A stretch of 64,000 nt of DNA from an uncultured Pontibacter sp. Its GTDB lineage: Bacteria; Bacteroidota; Bacteroidia; Cytophagales; Hymenobacteraceae. The translations under genes and the position numbers were made by a program. The notes under the pieces are model-generated. The model worked only from the letters and a program-made list of their open reading frames with translations. It did no database searches and was not told the DNA's origin. This document shows positions 37,785 through 46,120 of this stretch, piece by piece. The DNA is taken from positions 110,324 to 174,323 of the forward strand of contig NZ_CANLMZ010000002.1 in the NCBI RefSeq assembly GCF_947492645.1, given 5' to 3'. Position 1 is the stretch's first letter; each line of letters opens with the position of its first letter.

Positions 37785-38689
37785 TGATGCAAATTCATTC
37801 TTCAGAATCGCTTTCGTTACCCCTGCTTATGGCACACAAAGCATCTGCATATTTTAAGCTCCTAAAATTTAGACTTAGCTTTACAGTAGCTTTCTCTAGT
37901 GCAATCGGTTATATACTCGGATATCCGGGTGCTTCATACCTAAGTATAGCTTTGGTTATGCTAGGAGGACTATTAGTAACAGGTTCTGCTAATATTATAA
38001 ACCAGATTCTAGAGAAGGACCTAGACAAGTTAATGAAGCGTACTGCCAAGCGGCCATTGCCAACAGGCCAGTTAAGCGTAACAGAGGCAGTAGTATTTTG
38101 TGTGGTACTAGGTGTGGCAGGTACAGCCCTGCTTGGTTTCTATTTTAACGGACTTGCTGCTGCACTTTCATTGTTGTCCCTAGTTTTATATGGTTTCATT
38201 TACACGCCATTAAAACGGATAAATCCCATTTGTGTATTTGTTGGGGCGATACCAGGTGCTATGCCTCCTTTGATAGGTTGGGTTGCAGCTTCAGGATCAT
38301 TGGACGTAGAGGCTATCATCTTATTTGGAATTCAATTCTTCTGGCAGTTTCCTCATTTTTGGGCAATAGCATGGGTGCTTGATGATGATTATAAGAAGGC
38401 TGGATTTAAGATGTTGCCGACAGCCGGAGGTAAAGATCTTAAAACAGCTGTACAGATAATGATCTATACCCTGATGCTGATTCCGTTGAGTCTTTTGCCG
38501 TTGCAGTTTGGCATGACAGGTGCAACTTCAGCAATGATAGCTGTTGTATGTGGTGTGCTGTTTTTAGCCCAAACATTTTATCTGATGCGTACCTGCACTA
38601 AAAAGGCTGCCATGAATATAATGTTTGGTTCATTTTTATATTTGCCGATTGTGCAGATAGCATTTGTTTTAGATAAAGTTAATCTATGA
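37784..38689 (+). CDS. ctaB: Protoheme IX farnesyltransferase (heme O synthase)
   Basis: 301 residues, UbiA superfamily. First Asp-rich motif NQILEKDLDKLMKRTAKRPLPTG (the DxxxD substrate site), second motif AWVLDDDYKKAGFKMLP. Transfers a farnesyl chain to heme B, giving heme O for CtaA. Overlaps the next gene by 4 nt (ATGA). Confidence 0.96.
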   Translation: MMQIHSSESLSLPLLMAHKASAYFKLLKFRLSFTVAFSSAIGYILGYPGASYLSIALVMLGGLLVTGSANIINQILEKDLDKLMKRTAKRPLPTGQLSVTEAVVFCVVLGVAGTALLGFYFNGLAAALSLLSLVLYGFIYTPLKRINPICVFVGAIPGAMPPLIGWVAASGSLDVEAIILFGIQFFWQFPHFWAIAWVLDDDYKKAGFKMLPTAGGKDLKTAVQIMIYTLMLIPLSLLPLQFGMTGATSAMIAVVCGVLFLAQTFYLMRTCTKKAAMNIMFGSFLYLPIVQIAFVLDKVNL

Positions 38690-39276
38690 TCATGGTTGAT
38701 AATAGAATAGAAAATACTGATACAGCTTCCGGTGTACACCCATTAAAGTTTTCGCTGTGGTTGATTATCATTAGTATTATTATGATGTTTGCAGCCTTTA
38801 CAAGCGCCTACATTGTAAGAAGGGAGGAAGGAAACTGGCTCGAGTTTGAATTGCCGACTATACTCTTAATTAATACTGCTATTATTATTTTGAGTAGTGT
38901 ATCCATGCAATGGGCATACAATTCAGCTAAGAAAGATAACCTCAAATCTGTTAAGATTGGTTTAATAGCTACTTTTCTGTTAGGTGTCGCCTTCTTATTT
39001 GGGCAGTGGAATGGCTGGGCTCAATTAGTACAAGATAATATTTATTTTGGCGGGTCATCAAGTAACCCTTCAGGATCATTCTTGTATGTATTAACAGGAG
39101 TTCATGGTTTTCACTTGATTACAGGACTTGTATTTGTTCTTTTAACTTTGATAGGAAGTTTAAAATATAAAGTTCATTCTAAAAATTTATTGCGTATACA
39201 GTTGTGTACTATATATTGGCACTTTTTAGGAGGACTTTGGCTATATTTGTACATATTCTTAAGAATTAATCACTAA
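38686..39276 (+). CDS. Cytochrome c oxidase subunit III-like protein, copy 1
   Basis: 196 residues, five membrane helices. Subunit-III features at the end: LTGVHGFHLITGLVFVLL and YWHFLGGLWLYLYIFLRI. Two ATGs are in frame (38686 and 38692); either works. Shorter than the following copy. Tandem heme-copper oxidase subunit-III genes are a regular feature of Bacteroidota clusters; whether both enter one complex is unclear. Confidence 0.9.
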   Translation: MIMVDNRIENTDTASGVHPLKFSLWLIIISIIMMFAAFTSAYIVRREEGNWLEFELPTILLINTAIIILSSVSMQWAYNSAKKDNLKSVKIGLIATFLLGVAFLFGQWNGWAQLVQDNIYFGGSSSNPSGSFLYVLTGVHGFHLITGLVFVLLTLIGSLKYKVHSKNLLRIQLCTIYWHFLGGLWLYLYIFLRINH

Positions 39277-39301
39277 ACACATTTTTTTCATTATATAAAC
39301 T

Positions 39302-40048
39302 ATGTCTACTTCAACTACGCTGGAAGCACCTAAATCTGGTACATGGGACGGTGGGAATGAGCCGTTAAAGGCGAGCTACGGAAAACTAATGATGTGGTTT
39401 TTCCTGCTATCTGATGCATTTACATTTGGTGCTTTTCTAATCGTTTACGGTTTATCACGCCATAAGCATTTGCCTTATACAGGAGAGCCAGAAGCATTTA
39501 CTTTCTCTACTGAGTACTGGCCTATACCTGAAAAAGTATTCAATGCTTTTCCTGGCTTGCATGGTATGGACCTGCCTCTTGCTTTCGTGGCTTTGATGAC
39601 CATGATTCTTATCTTAAGTTCAGTAACAATGGTGTTAGCTGTAGAAGCAGGACACCGTATGGATAAGAACGATGTGCAGAAGTGGTTACTTTGGACAATT
39701 TTATTTGGTGCAACGTTCTTAGGTTGCCAGGCATGGGAGTGGGCTCACTTTATAACTGGTACCGATGAAGGCATGTTGTTAGCTGATGGTACTCGTGTAT
39801 TTGGAGCAAACTTGACAGTCAACCAATATGGTCCGCCTTTGTTTGCTGATTTATTCTTCTTTATAACGGGTTTCCACGGTACACACGTGTTTTCAGGTGT
39901 AGTACTTTTGCTAATGATCTTCATCAACACAGTTAATGGTGTTTACCATAAACGAGGTCATTACGAAATGGTAGAAAAAGTTGGTTTATACTGGCACTTT
40001 GTAGACCTTGTGTGGGTATTTGTATTTACCTTCTTCTACCTAATCTAA
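39302..40048 (+). CDS. Cytochrome c oxidase subunit III-like protein, copy 2
   Basis: 248 residues with five helices, beginning with a polar cytoplasmic stretch and the GKLMMWFFLLSDAFTFGAFL start typical of subunit III, ending FITGFHGTHVFSGVVLLL and VGLYWHFVDLVWVFVFTFFYLI. Clearly related to copy 1 in its C-terminal half, with a longer central loop. 25 nt after copy 1. Confidence 0.92.
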   Translation: MSTSTTLEAPKSGTWDGGNEPLKASYGKLMMWFFLLSDAFTFGAFLIVYGLSRHKHLPYTGEPEAFTFSTEYWPIPEKVFNAFPGLHGMDLPLAFVALMTMILILSSVTMVLAVEAGHRMDKNDVQKWLLWTILFGATFLGCQAWEWAHFITGTDEGMLLADGTRVFGANLTVNQYGPPLFADLFFFITGFHGTHVFSGVVLLLMIFINTVNGVYHKRGHYEMVEKVGLYWHFVDLVWVFVFTFFYLI

Positions 40049-40117
40049 TAAAGCATAACGTATAATATAAACTGTAATAGATGCCTGCTTCAGCAAGGCT
40101 AATAAACAGAACAAAAT

Positions 40118-40456
40118 ATGGCAACGCATCACGATCACGATCTTCCGGCAGGAGAAATTCCAAAGCCACAGACTAAAGCAATCTGGAAGACATTTTTTAT
40201 TCTTGTAGCCTTAACGGCAGTAGAATTCTTGTTTGCCTTTACTATGGATGCAGGCACGCTACGTAATTCTATCTTCATTATCCTGACAATTTTCAAAGCT
40301 TTTTATATTGTTGCTGAGTTTATGCACTTGAAGCATGAAGCAAAAGCACTTATATGGTCTGTCCTTTTACCGATGGCATTAGTTGCCTGGTTAATGGTTG
40401 CTTTGATTTCAGAAGGAAGTTATTACTTCGAGTCGGTTACTAATTACTTTAGATAA
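40118..40456 (+). CDS. Cytochrome c oxidase subunit IV family protein
   Basis: 112 residues with three helices and a His-rich N-terminus (MATHHDHDLPAGEIPKPQ). The VEFLFAF ... AFYIVAEFMHLKHE pattern is that of prokaryotic (caa3-type) subunit IV, a small structural subunit. The 69-nt gap in front is the longest inside the oxidase part but shows no terminator. Confidence 0.9.
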   Translation: MATHHDHDLPAGEIPKPQTKAIWKTFFILVALTAVEFLFAFTMDAGTLRNSIFIILTIFKAFYIVAEFMHLKHEAKALIWSVLLPMALVAWLMVALISEGSYYFESVTNYFR

Positions 40457-40467
40457 ATTTTCTTAAT

Positions 40468-41139
40468 ATGAGTAATTTAAAGGCACTAGTGTTAGGTCTC
40501 CTACTACTAGTGCCTATTTTCATTTTTATATTCATTACTACATTCGGGGAGCATCATTTCTCTTTAAGAACTTACTTCCCGGTAGTTGATGATGCAGGAG
40601 AAGTAATGTATGATGCTAAAGGCGATACTATCTTTCGTACCGTACCAGACTTTACCTTAACTTCTCAGCAGGGCAAAGCATTTTCTCAGTCTGAGGACCT
40701 GTCTGATAAAATTTATGTCGTTGACTTCTTTTTTGCTACCTGCCCGGGCATTTGTAAAAAAATGTCTTCGCAGATGACGCGTGTGCAGGAGGCTTACCGT
40801 GACAACCCTGCGATTAAATTGGTTTCCATTACAATCAATCCAGAACATGATTCTGTAGCTGTTCTGCAAAACTATGCAGATAAGTATAATGCAGATCCTG
40901 CTAAGTGGCACTTCTTAACTGGCCCCAGAGAGGAAATTTACAGTTTAGCTTCTGACGGATTTTTCTTGCCAGTAGTACAGGTTCCAGGGCAGCAGGATTT
41001 TATACACAGCGAGAAATTTATGCTAGTGGATAAAGAAAACCGTGTAAGAGGAATCTATGATGGGACTGACTACGAGGATGTGGATAGACTTATACTTGAA
41101 ATAAACGTGTTACTGGATGAATACAGTAAAAACAAATAA
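40468..41139 (+). CDS. SCO1/SenC copper chaperone for the CuA site
   Basis: 223 residues. N-terminal membrane anchor (about 7-27), then a thioredoxin-like domain with the copper ligands C92-PGI-C96 in FFFATCPGICKKM and H180 in QDFIHSEKF. Delivers Cu or a reducing function to the CuA centre of CoxB. Its last 23 nt overlap the next gene. Confidence 0.94.
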   Translation: MSNLKALVLGLLLLVPIFIFIFITTFGEHHFSLRTYFPVVDDAGEVMYDAKGDTIFRTVPDFTLTSQQGKAFSQSEDLSDKIYVVDFFFATCPGICKKMSSQMTRVQEAYRDNPAIKLVSITINPEHDSVAVLQNYADKYNADPAKWHFLTGPREEIYSLASDGFFLPVVQVPGQQDFIHSEKFMLVDKENRVRGIYDGTDYEDVDRLILEINVLLDEYSKNK

Positions 41140-41677
41140 CGATTCGGCTACTACAGCGCAAGACAGACGTTTCTTAACTCTGATTGCGGTTTTATCTGTA
41201 GCGATACCAGTAGTAGTAGCTATACTTTTCTATATGCCTAAGTCAGGGGAAAGCACCGTAGATGTTTCCTTTTTGCCTACCTTACATGCTATTTTAAATT
41301 CATGTACAGCTATTGCGCTGGTAATAGGTTATGTCAACGTCAAGCGTCAAAATATCAAAGTACATAGAGGAGCTATGCTTACTGCATTTGGTCTTTCCTC
41401 TATTTTCCTGGTTTCTTATGTCACCTATCATTTTTTAGGTGAACGTACCATTTATGGTGGAGAAGGTTTGCTAAAGTATATCTACTACTTTATACTTTTA
41501 ACACACATTGTACTGGCTGTTGTTATTGTTCCGCTTGTATTGCTGTCAGTATACTATGGCATAACAAACCAATTAGCTAAGCATCGCCGCATCTCGCGCT
41601 GGACTTTCCCGATATGGCTTTACGTCGCCATTACTGGCGTACTTGTGTATCTGTTGATTTCACCGTATTATACTTGA
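41117..41677 (+). CDS. DUF420 family membrane protein (CtaM-like)
   Basis: 186 residues, five membrane helices, with histidines in LPTLHAILN, VHRGAMLTAFGLS, YHFLGERTIYGGEG and THIVLAVVIVPL, a pattern of DUF420 proteins. In Firmicutes the DUF420 protein CtaM is needed for heme A oxidase activity, so an assembly role is a reasonable inference. The ATG at 41117 lies inside the Sco gene. Confidence 0.9.
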   Translation: MNTVKTNNDSATTAQDRRFLTLIAVLSVAIPVVVAILFYMPKSGESTVDVSFLPTLHAILNSCTAIALVIGYVNVKRQNIKVHRGAMLTAFGLSSIFLVSYVTYHFLGERTIYGGEGLLKYIYYFILLTHIVLAVVIVPLVLLSVYYGITNQLAKHRRISRWTFPIWLYVAITGVLVYLLISPYYT

Positions 41678-41709
41678 AACCTGTACATTAACTTAGATGT
41701 TAAAATGTG

Positions 41710-41979
41710 ATGAAGGGTAATTTAAATAAAATTTTCGCATTAACACTTCTGGTGTTATCTCTTAGCTTGTTTACCACTAATGCTTATAGCCAATGTGCTA
41801 TGTGCCGTGCTACAGTTGAGTCTAATGTAGGTACAGGGAGTAAAGACCCAGAATCTGAGGTTGGCTCCGGCTTAAACACCGGTATACTTTACCTTATGGT
41901 TGTACCATACATATTGATTGGAACGGTAGGGTTTCTGTGGTATAAGAGCAATAAGAAAAAGAAGAATGCCCAAGCCTAA
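41710..41979 (+). CDS. Small exported membrane protein with CxxC, uncharacterised
   Basis: 89 residues from ATG at 41710 (an adjacent GTG at 41707 is also in frame). Signal-peptide-like first helix ending NAYSQ, then immediately CAMC, an acidic/Gly-rich stretch, one membrane helix (GILYLMVVPYILIGTVGFLWY) and a Lys-rich cytoplasmic end. The CxxC would face the periplasm. Position between DUF420 and DUF983 at the end of the oxidase cluster suggests a role in copper or thiol handling during assembly (inference only). Overlaps DUF983 by 14 nt. Confidence 0.75.
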   Translation: MKGNLNKIFALTLLVLSLSLFTTNAYSQCAMCRATVESNVGTGSKDPESEVGSGLNTGILYLMVVPYILIGTVGFLWYKSNKKKKNAQA

Positions 41980-42352
41980 TCAATTAGGCGCAATTATTGC
42001 TTGTAAGTGCCCACGGTGCAGGCAGGGTGATGTTTTTAGCCATGCTGCCATGAACCTACGCAAGTTTGACGCCATGCACAAAACCTGCCCTGTTTGTGGT
42101 TTGTACTATGAAACGGAAGTGGGTTTGTTCTGGGGATCGATGTACATCAGTTATGGCTTTTCAGTTGGGATTGTTGTGTTAGTGGGGCTTATACTTTATT
42201 TCCTTGCTAATGATCCTCCAACGTGGGTATATATGAGCGTTGTGGGCGCAGTTGTGTTTTTTACAACACCATTGCTATTTAGGTATGCGCGTATACTTAT
42301 GCTATACTTTTTTGCTGGAGTAGAATACAATTCTAATTATAGCAAGCGCTAA
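41966..42352 (+). CDS. DUF983 family zinc-ribbon membrane protein
   Basis: 128 residues. N-terminal zinc ribbon, CKCPRCRQG and CPVCGLYYE, followed by two membrane helices (about 53-75 and 80-100). DUF983 proteins are common next to oxidase genes; function unknown. Start ATG lies within the preceding gene. Last gene of the respiratory cluster; no terminator is visible in the 63 nt before the histidine kinase gene. Confidence 0.88.
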   Translation: MPKPNQLGAIIACKCPRCRQGDVFSHAAMNLRKFDAMHKTCPVCGLYYETEVGLFWGSMYISYGFSVGIVVLVGLILYFLANDPPTWVYMSVVGAVVFFTTPLLFRYARILMLYFFAGVEYNSNYSKR

Positions 42353-42415
42353 TTTCCACTTAAATCCATAGGGGTTATCTTGCGTTTTACTTAAATTCGT
42401 AGATAAAGCACAACT

Positions 42416-45400
42416 GTGAAGCAGAAGGTAACCCCTTTAATTTTATTCTTTCTAGCTGTCCTCAGCTTTTTAGCTGCAACAGCTCTTCATTTCAATTTTC
42501 CTAGAGTAGGCGCTCAGCCAGCTATCCAGGAACAGTTGGCTGCCGTTTCGGCACGTACACAGCAGAATATCCTTAAAGCCAAAGCAGAAGCTGAAGGAGT
42601 GGCACAGCACCTCCTGAATGATGATATCTCCTTTACCAACCTTTTGCAAGAGGCAGTTTATCCCACTTTCATTTATAAAAACAATCAACTTGTATTCTGG
42701 TCAGATCACACGCTGGTACCTGACCTGGACATCACCAATACAATAAAGCAGGTAACTACCGTGCGCAGCAAGTATGGTGTTTTTATAGTGGTGCCGCACA
42801 ATGTTAACAGCTATGATGTTTATGTATGTGTGCCATTACAAGTTAACGAAAGTTCTAAGGTTTTAGCACTTAAGTATACACAAGATAATAACATACTTGA
42901 AGGCATTAAAGCCACTTTGGAGCTTGATGCCGGCAAAAAGATGCCAGCTGTTTATTCCGCTGATAAGAAATACCTTTTTGGGTTAGATTTTGTTAGAGAG
43001 AATAAACAAAACCAGAATGAGGGGCTGAAGCTGTTTTTGCTCCTGGCTGGTTCTGTACTGTTTATACTTGCTAGCTTTGCTTTGGCGCTTAATTATATAG
43101 CAGCTGACAAGCACAATAGGGGGGTAGTCAGTTTCCTGCTTTTGCTCATAAGCTTCAGGTTTTTGTTACTGGTGTTAGAGCTGCCCTTTTCTATTGCGGA
43201 GATAGGACTTTTTGACCCCAAATTATATGCAGCATCTTTTTGGTCTCCGTCAGTAGGCGATCTGGCCCTTAACATGCTTTTGCTTGTAACTGTAGCCGGA
43301 GCAGGTTTATACTTGTTTAAGCGGAACAGAGTTATTGCGCAGCTCCATGCGCTAACACAAAAGCAGGTTAAACAATACTTAATTGTAGCGATACTCATTT
43401 TTTACCTTCTGCTGGTTGTGTTGTACAGGTTCTACCATGGGCTGTACCATAATTCTCCTCTTGTACTAGACATAACACAGTCACTTAGTTTCACAAAGTA
43501 TAAGCTCATCATTTACGGCGTTATGGTGATACACACCATCGCCATCGCGCTATTTACCTATATAATAAGTTCGGCGGTGCTGGTGCTGCTGCAGCGTGTA
43601 AGTAAATTATGGCCATATAAAGTGTTGTTGCTTGTTACCGCGGTGCTATTTACGCTAACGGCAGTTTTCCAACTGCAATTTTATGCAGCTATACTTGCAG
43701 GTACCTTTTTTTGGGTAATAGTTGCGATAGCTGCTCAAAACAGCAAAGCAATAAGCCTTCCTTATAAAACGTATCTTTTCTTTTTCCTGGTGATAATGGT
43801 GAGCGCAATTGTTGGTGCTTTTGCCCTGTTTAATCATTACCAGGAGGAGGTAAAGGTGTACAAGCAAAAGTTTGCGACCAACCTTTTGCAGGATAATGAT
43901 GTGCTCGGGGAGTATTTGCTGGAAGAGGTTTCTTTTAAGATTGCGAAAGATGCTTTTATCAGAAGCAAAATGATGGGGCCTTACATTGATGCTGGTTTTA
44001 TCAAACGCAAAATATCAAAACAGTACCTGCAGGAGTATTTTAACAAGTATGAGACAAACGTACTTTTATTTGATAGTGAAGGCCGCACACTAGAGAGTGC
44101 CGACACCACAGCAGCAACGCTACAAGAACTACTCTTAAAGTATAACACGCCTCAAACGAGAACAGAAAGGCCAAATCTGTTCCTGGTTAAAGACCCAAGC
44201 AGGTATAATGCCCGCACTTATTTTAAAGTTATCAATATACCAATCAGCCAATATCTGAAAGGCACTATCGTTTTGCAGCTTACCCTCAAGCGCCTGTTGC
44301 CGCACAGCCTGGTGCCGGAGCTTCTCAAAGATCAACACCATAGCCAACCTTTCCGGATGGATATGCTGAGCTACGCGATTTATGAAGGAATGACCCTTAG
44401 CTACAGCGAAGGAGAGTATGACTATGCTACCAATTTTAATCCGGAGCATATTGGCCATACACAGTTTTATAATGATGGGCATAACCAGGGCAATTATCAC
44501 CATTTAGGCGTAAAAGATGATAGGGGGCATACACTTGTTATCACCACAGAGAAGTATGGCTTAACAGAAATACTTTCAAATTTTTCATTCCTGTTCCTGA
44601 CCTATACCGCGAGCCTTATACTTTTAGGCTTCCTGTTCCTGGTGATACAGCGCAGGCGCATCAGGGAGTTTAGCCCGAACTTCAGCACGAAAATCCAGAT
44701 CTTCCTGAACTTTGGTATACTGCTGCCTTTGCTTTTGGTAAGTGTTACTACGGCAGGCTTGGTTACGGCATCTTACAAAAAGGATTTGATGACTACCTAT
44801 GAGCAACGCGGAGAGTCCATCCAGGAAAATCTTTCTCAGGTGTTAAACAACAGGCTATTGAGCCGAAACAGAGCACTCGGTAATAAAATCAACGAAATAG
44901 CGGCCTTGTCGGAGGCCGATATAAATTTGTATGACCGAAACGGAAAGTTAATAGTTACCAGCCAGCCATTTATTTTTGAAGCGGGCTTGCTGTCTGATTT
45001 GGTTAATCCGAAGGCTTTTGCAGCCATTTCTGAAAAGCAGGCGCTGCGTGTGCTATTAGAAGAGCAAGCAGGAGACATGACTTTTAATGCGGTATACTTG
45101 CCGCTGCGCAGCGAGGCAAACCCTAACGATCTGCTAGGCTTTATCGGCATACCTTTCTTTGATTCAGAAAAAGAGCTGGACCTGAAGCTCATTGAATTAA
45201 TCACAACAACCATGAACATCTTCACCGTGATGTTTATCATGTTTATGATGCTCACCTTCTTTGCATCTCGTGCCTTAACCGTACCGCTGCGCATGCTGGC
45301 AGAAAAACTAAAGCGCACATCGCTTACAGGTAAAAATGAGATGCTGGCCTATGAAGGTGCCGACGAAATTGGCATGTTGGTAAATGAGTATAACCGCATG

Positions 45401-46120
45401 CTCTTAACGCTGGAGCAGAACAAAGAAGAACTGGCCATGCAGGAGAAAGAAGCGGCTTGGCGTGAGATGGCAAGGCAGGTAGCCCATGAAATTAAAAACC
45501 CGCTGACCCCGATGAAGCTTTCCCTGCAGTACCTGCAGAAGGCAATTGCAGAGAAAAAGCCGAACACGGAGCAGCTGATTGATAAAATTTCGCACACGCT
45601 GATAACACAGATCAACATTTTAAGCGACATTGCCACATCGTTCTCTAGTTTTACCTCTATGCCGGAGCCAAAGCAGGAGCGCATTGATGTGGCGGCCACT
45701 TTACGGAAATCCGCGGACCTGCATAAAGACCCCGCAACTGCTATAGTAGAAACTAAAGTTGGGCAAAAAGAAGTTATAGTGGTGGCAGATGAAAGCTTAA
45801 TGGTTCGCACCTTTAACAATTTGCTGTTAAACGCTATACAAGCCGTGCCTACTACCCGAAAGCCGCACATCAAAATAACATTGGAAGAACAAGCTGATAG
45901 CAAGGTGCTTATTTCTATTAGAGATAATGGCAACGGCATACCGGAAGATATCAGGGGGAAAGTATTTATACCAAATTTTAGCACCAAGTATACCGGCTCT
46001 GGTATTGGTCTGGCTGTAGCTAAAAGAGGAATTGAGAACGCAGGAGGCCAGATATGGTTTGAAACGGAAGAGGGGAGAGGCACGACGTTTTATATTTCTT
46101 TACCGCTAGCCGAAGTATGA
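42416..46120 (+). CDS. Large multi-TM sensor histidine kinase (HAMP, HisKA, HATPase)
   Basis: 1234 residues, GTG start at 42416. Unusually elaborate sensor: an N-terminal anchor helix, a ~170-residue extracytoplasmic domain, a block of about eight helices (residues ~207-478), a second extracytoplasmic domain (~480-715), two helices (~722-780), a third extracytoplasmic segment and a final helix near 930-955, then HAMP. The kinase core is intact: REMARQVAHEIKNPLTPMKL with H1024, N box NNLLLNAIQAVP, G boxes DNGNGIPED, FSTKYTGSGIGLAV, and EEGRGTTFYISLPL. No response regulator is adjacent. Its stop overlaps the next gene start by 4 nt, so the two are translationally coupled. Confidence 0.9.
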   Translation: MKQKVTPLILFFLAVLSFLAATALHFNFPRVGAQPAIQEQLAAVSARTQQNILKAKAEAEGVAQHLLNDDISFTNLLQEAVYPTFIYKNNQLVFWSDHTLVPDLDITNTIKQVTTVRSKYGVFIVVPHNVNSYDVYVCVPLQVNESSKVLALKYTQDNNILEGIKATLELDAGKKMPAVYSADKKYLFGLDFVRENKQNQNEGLKLFLLLAGSVLFILASFALALNYIAADKHNRGVVSFLLLLISFRFLLLVLELPFSIAEIGLFDPKLYAASFWSPSVGDLALNMLLLVTVAGAGLYLFKRNRVIAQLHALTQKQVKQYLIVAILIFYLLLVVLYRFYHGLYHNSPLVLDITQSLSFTKYKLIIYGVMVIHTIAIALFTYIISSAVLVLLQRVSKLWPYKVLLLVTAVLFTLTAVFQLQFYAAILAGTFFWVIVAIAAQNSKAISLPYKTYLFFFLVIMVSAIVGAFALFNHYQEEVKVYKQKFATNLLQDNDVLGEYLLEEVSFKIAKDAFIRSKMMGPYIDAGFIKRKISKQYLQEYFNKYETNVLLFDSEGRTLESADTTAATLQELLLKYNTPQTRTERPNLFLVKDPSRYNARTYFKVINIPISQYLKGTIVLQLTLKRLLPHSLVPELLKDQHHSQPFRMDMLSYAIYEGMTLSYSEGEYDYATNFNPEHIGHTQFYNDGHNQGNYHHLGVKDDRGHTLVITTEKYGLTEILSNFSFLFLTYTASLILLGFLFLVIQRRRIREFSPNFSTKIQIFLNFGILLPLLLVSVTTAGLVTASYKKDLMTTYEQRGESIQENLSQVLNNRLLSRNRALGNKINEIAALSEADINLYDRNGKLIVTSQPFIFEAGLLSDLVNPKAFAAISEKQALRVLLEEQAGDMTFNAVYLPLRSEANPNDLLGFIGIPFFDSEKELDLKLIELITTTMNIFTVMFIMFMMLTFFASRALTVPLRMLAEKLKRTSLTGKNEMLAYEGADEIGMLVNEYNRMLLTLEQNKEELAMQEKEAAWREMARQVAHEIKNPLTPMKLSLQYLQKAIAEKKPNTEQLIDKISHTLITQINILSDIATSFSSFTSMPEPKQERIDVAATLRKSADLHKDPATAIVETKVGQKEVIVVADESLMVRTFNNLLLNAIQAVPTTRKPHIKITLEEQADSKVLISIRDNGNGIPEDIRGKVFIPNFSTKYTGSGIGLAVAKRGIENAGGQIWFETEEGRGTTFYISLPLAEV

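Noticed and set aside
45349..46083. 244-codon minus-strand frame opposite the histidine kinase core
   Set aside because: The plus strand encodes intact H, N and G boxes here; the reverse frame is a Ser-rich shadow.
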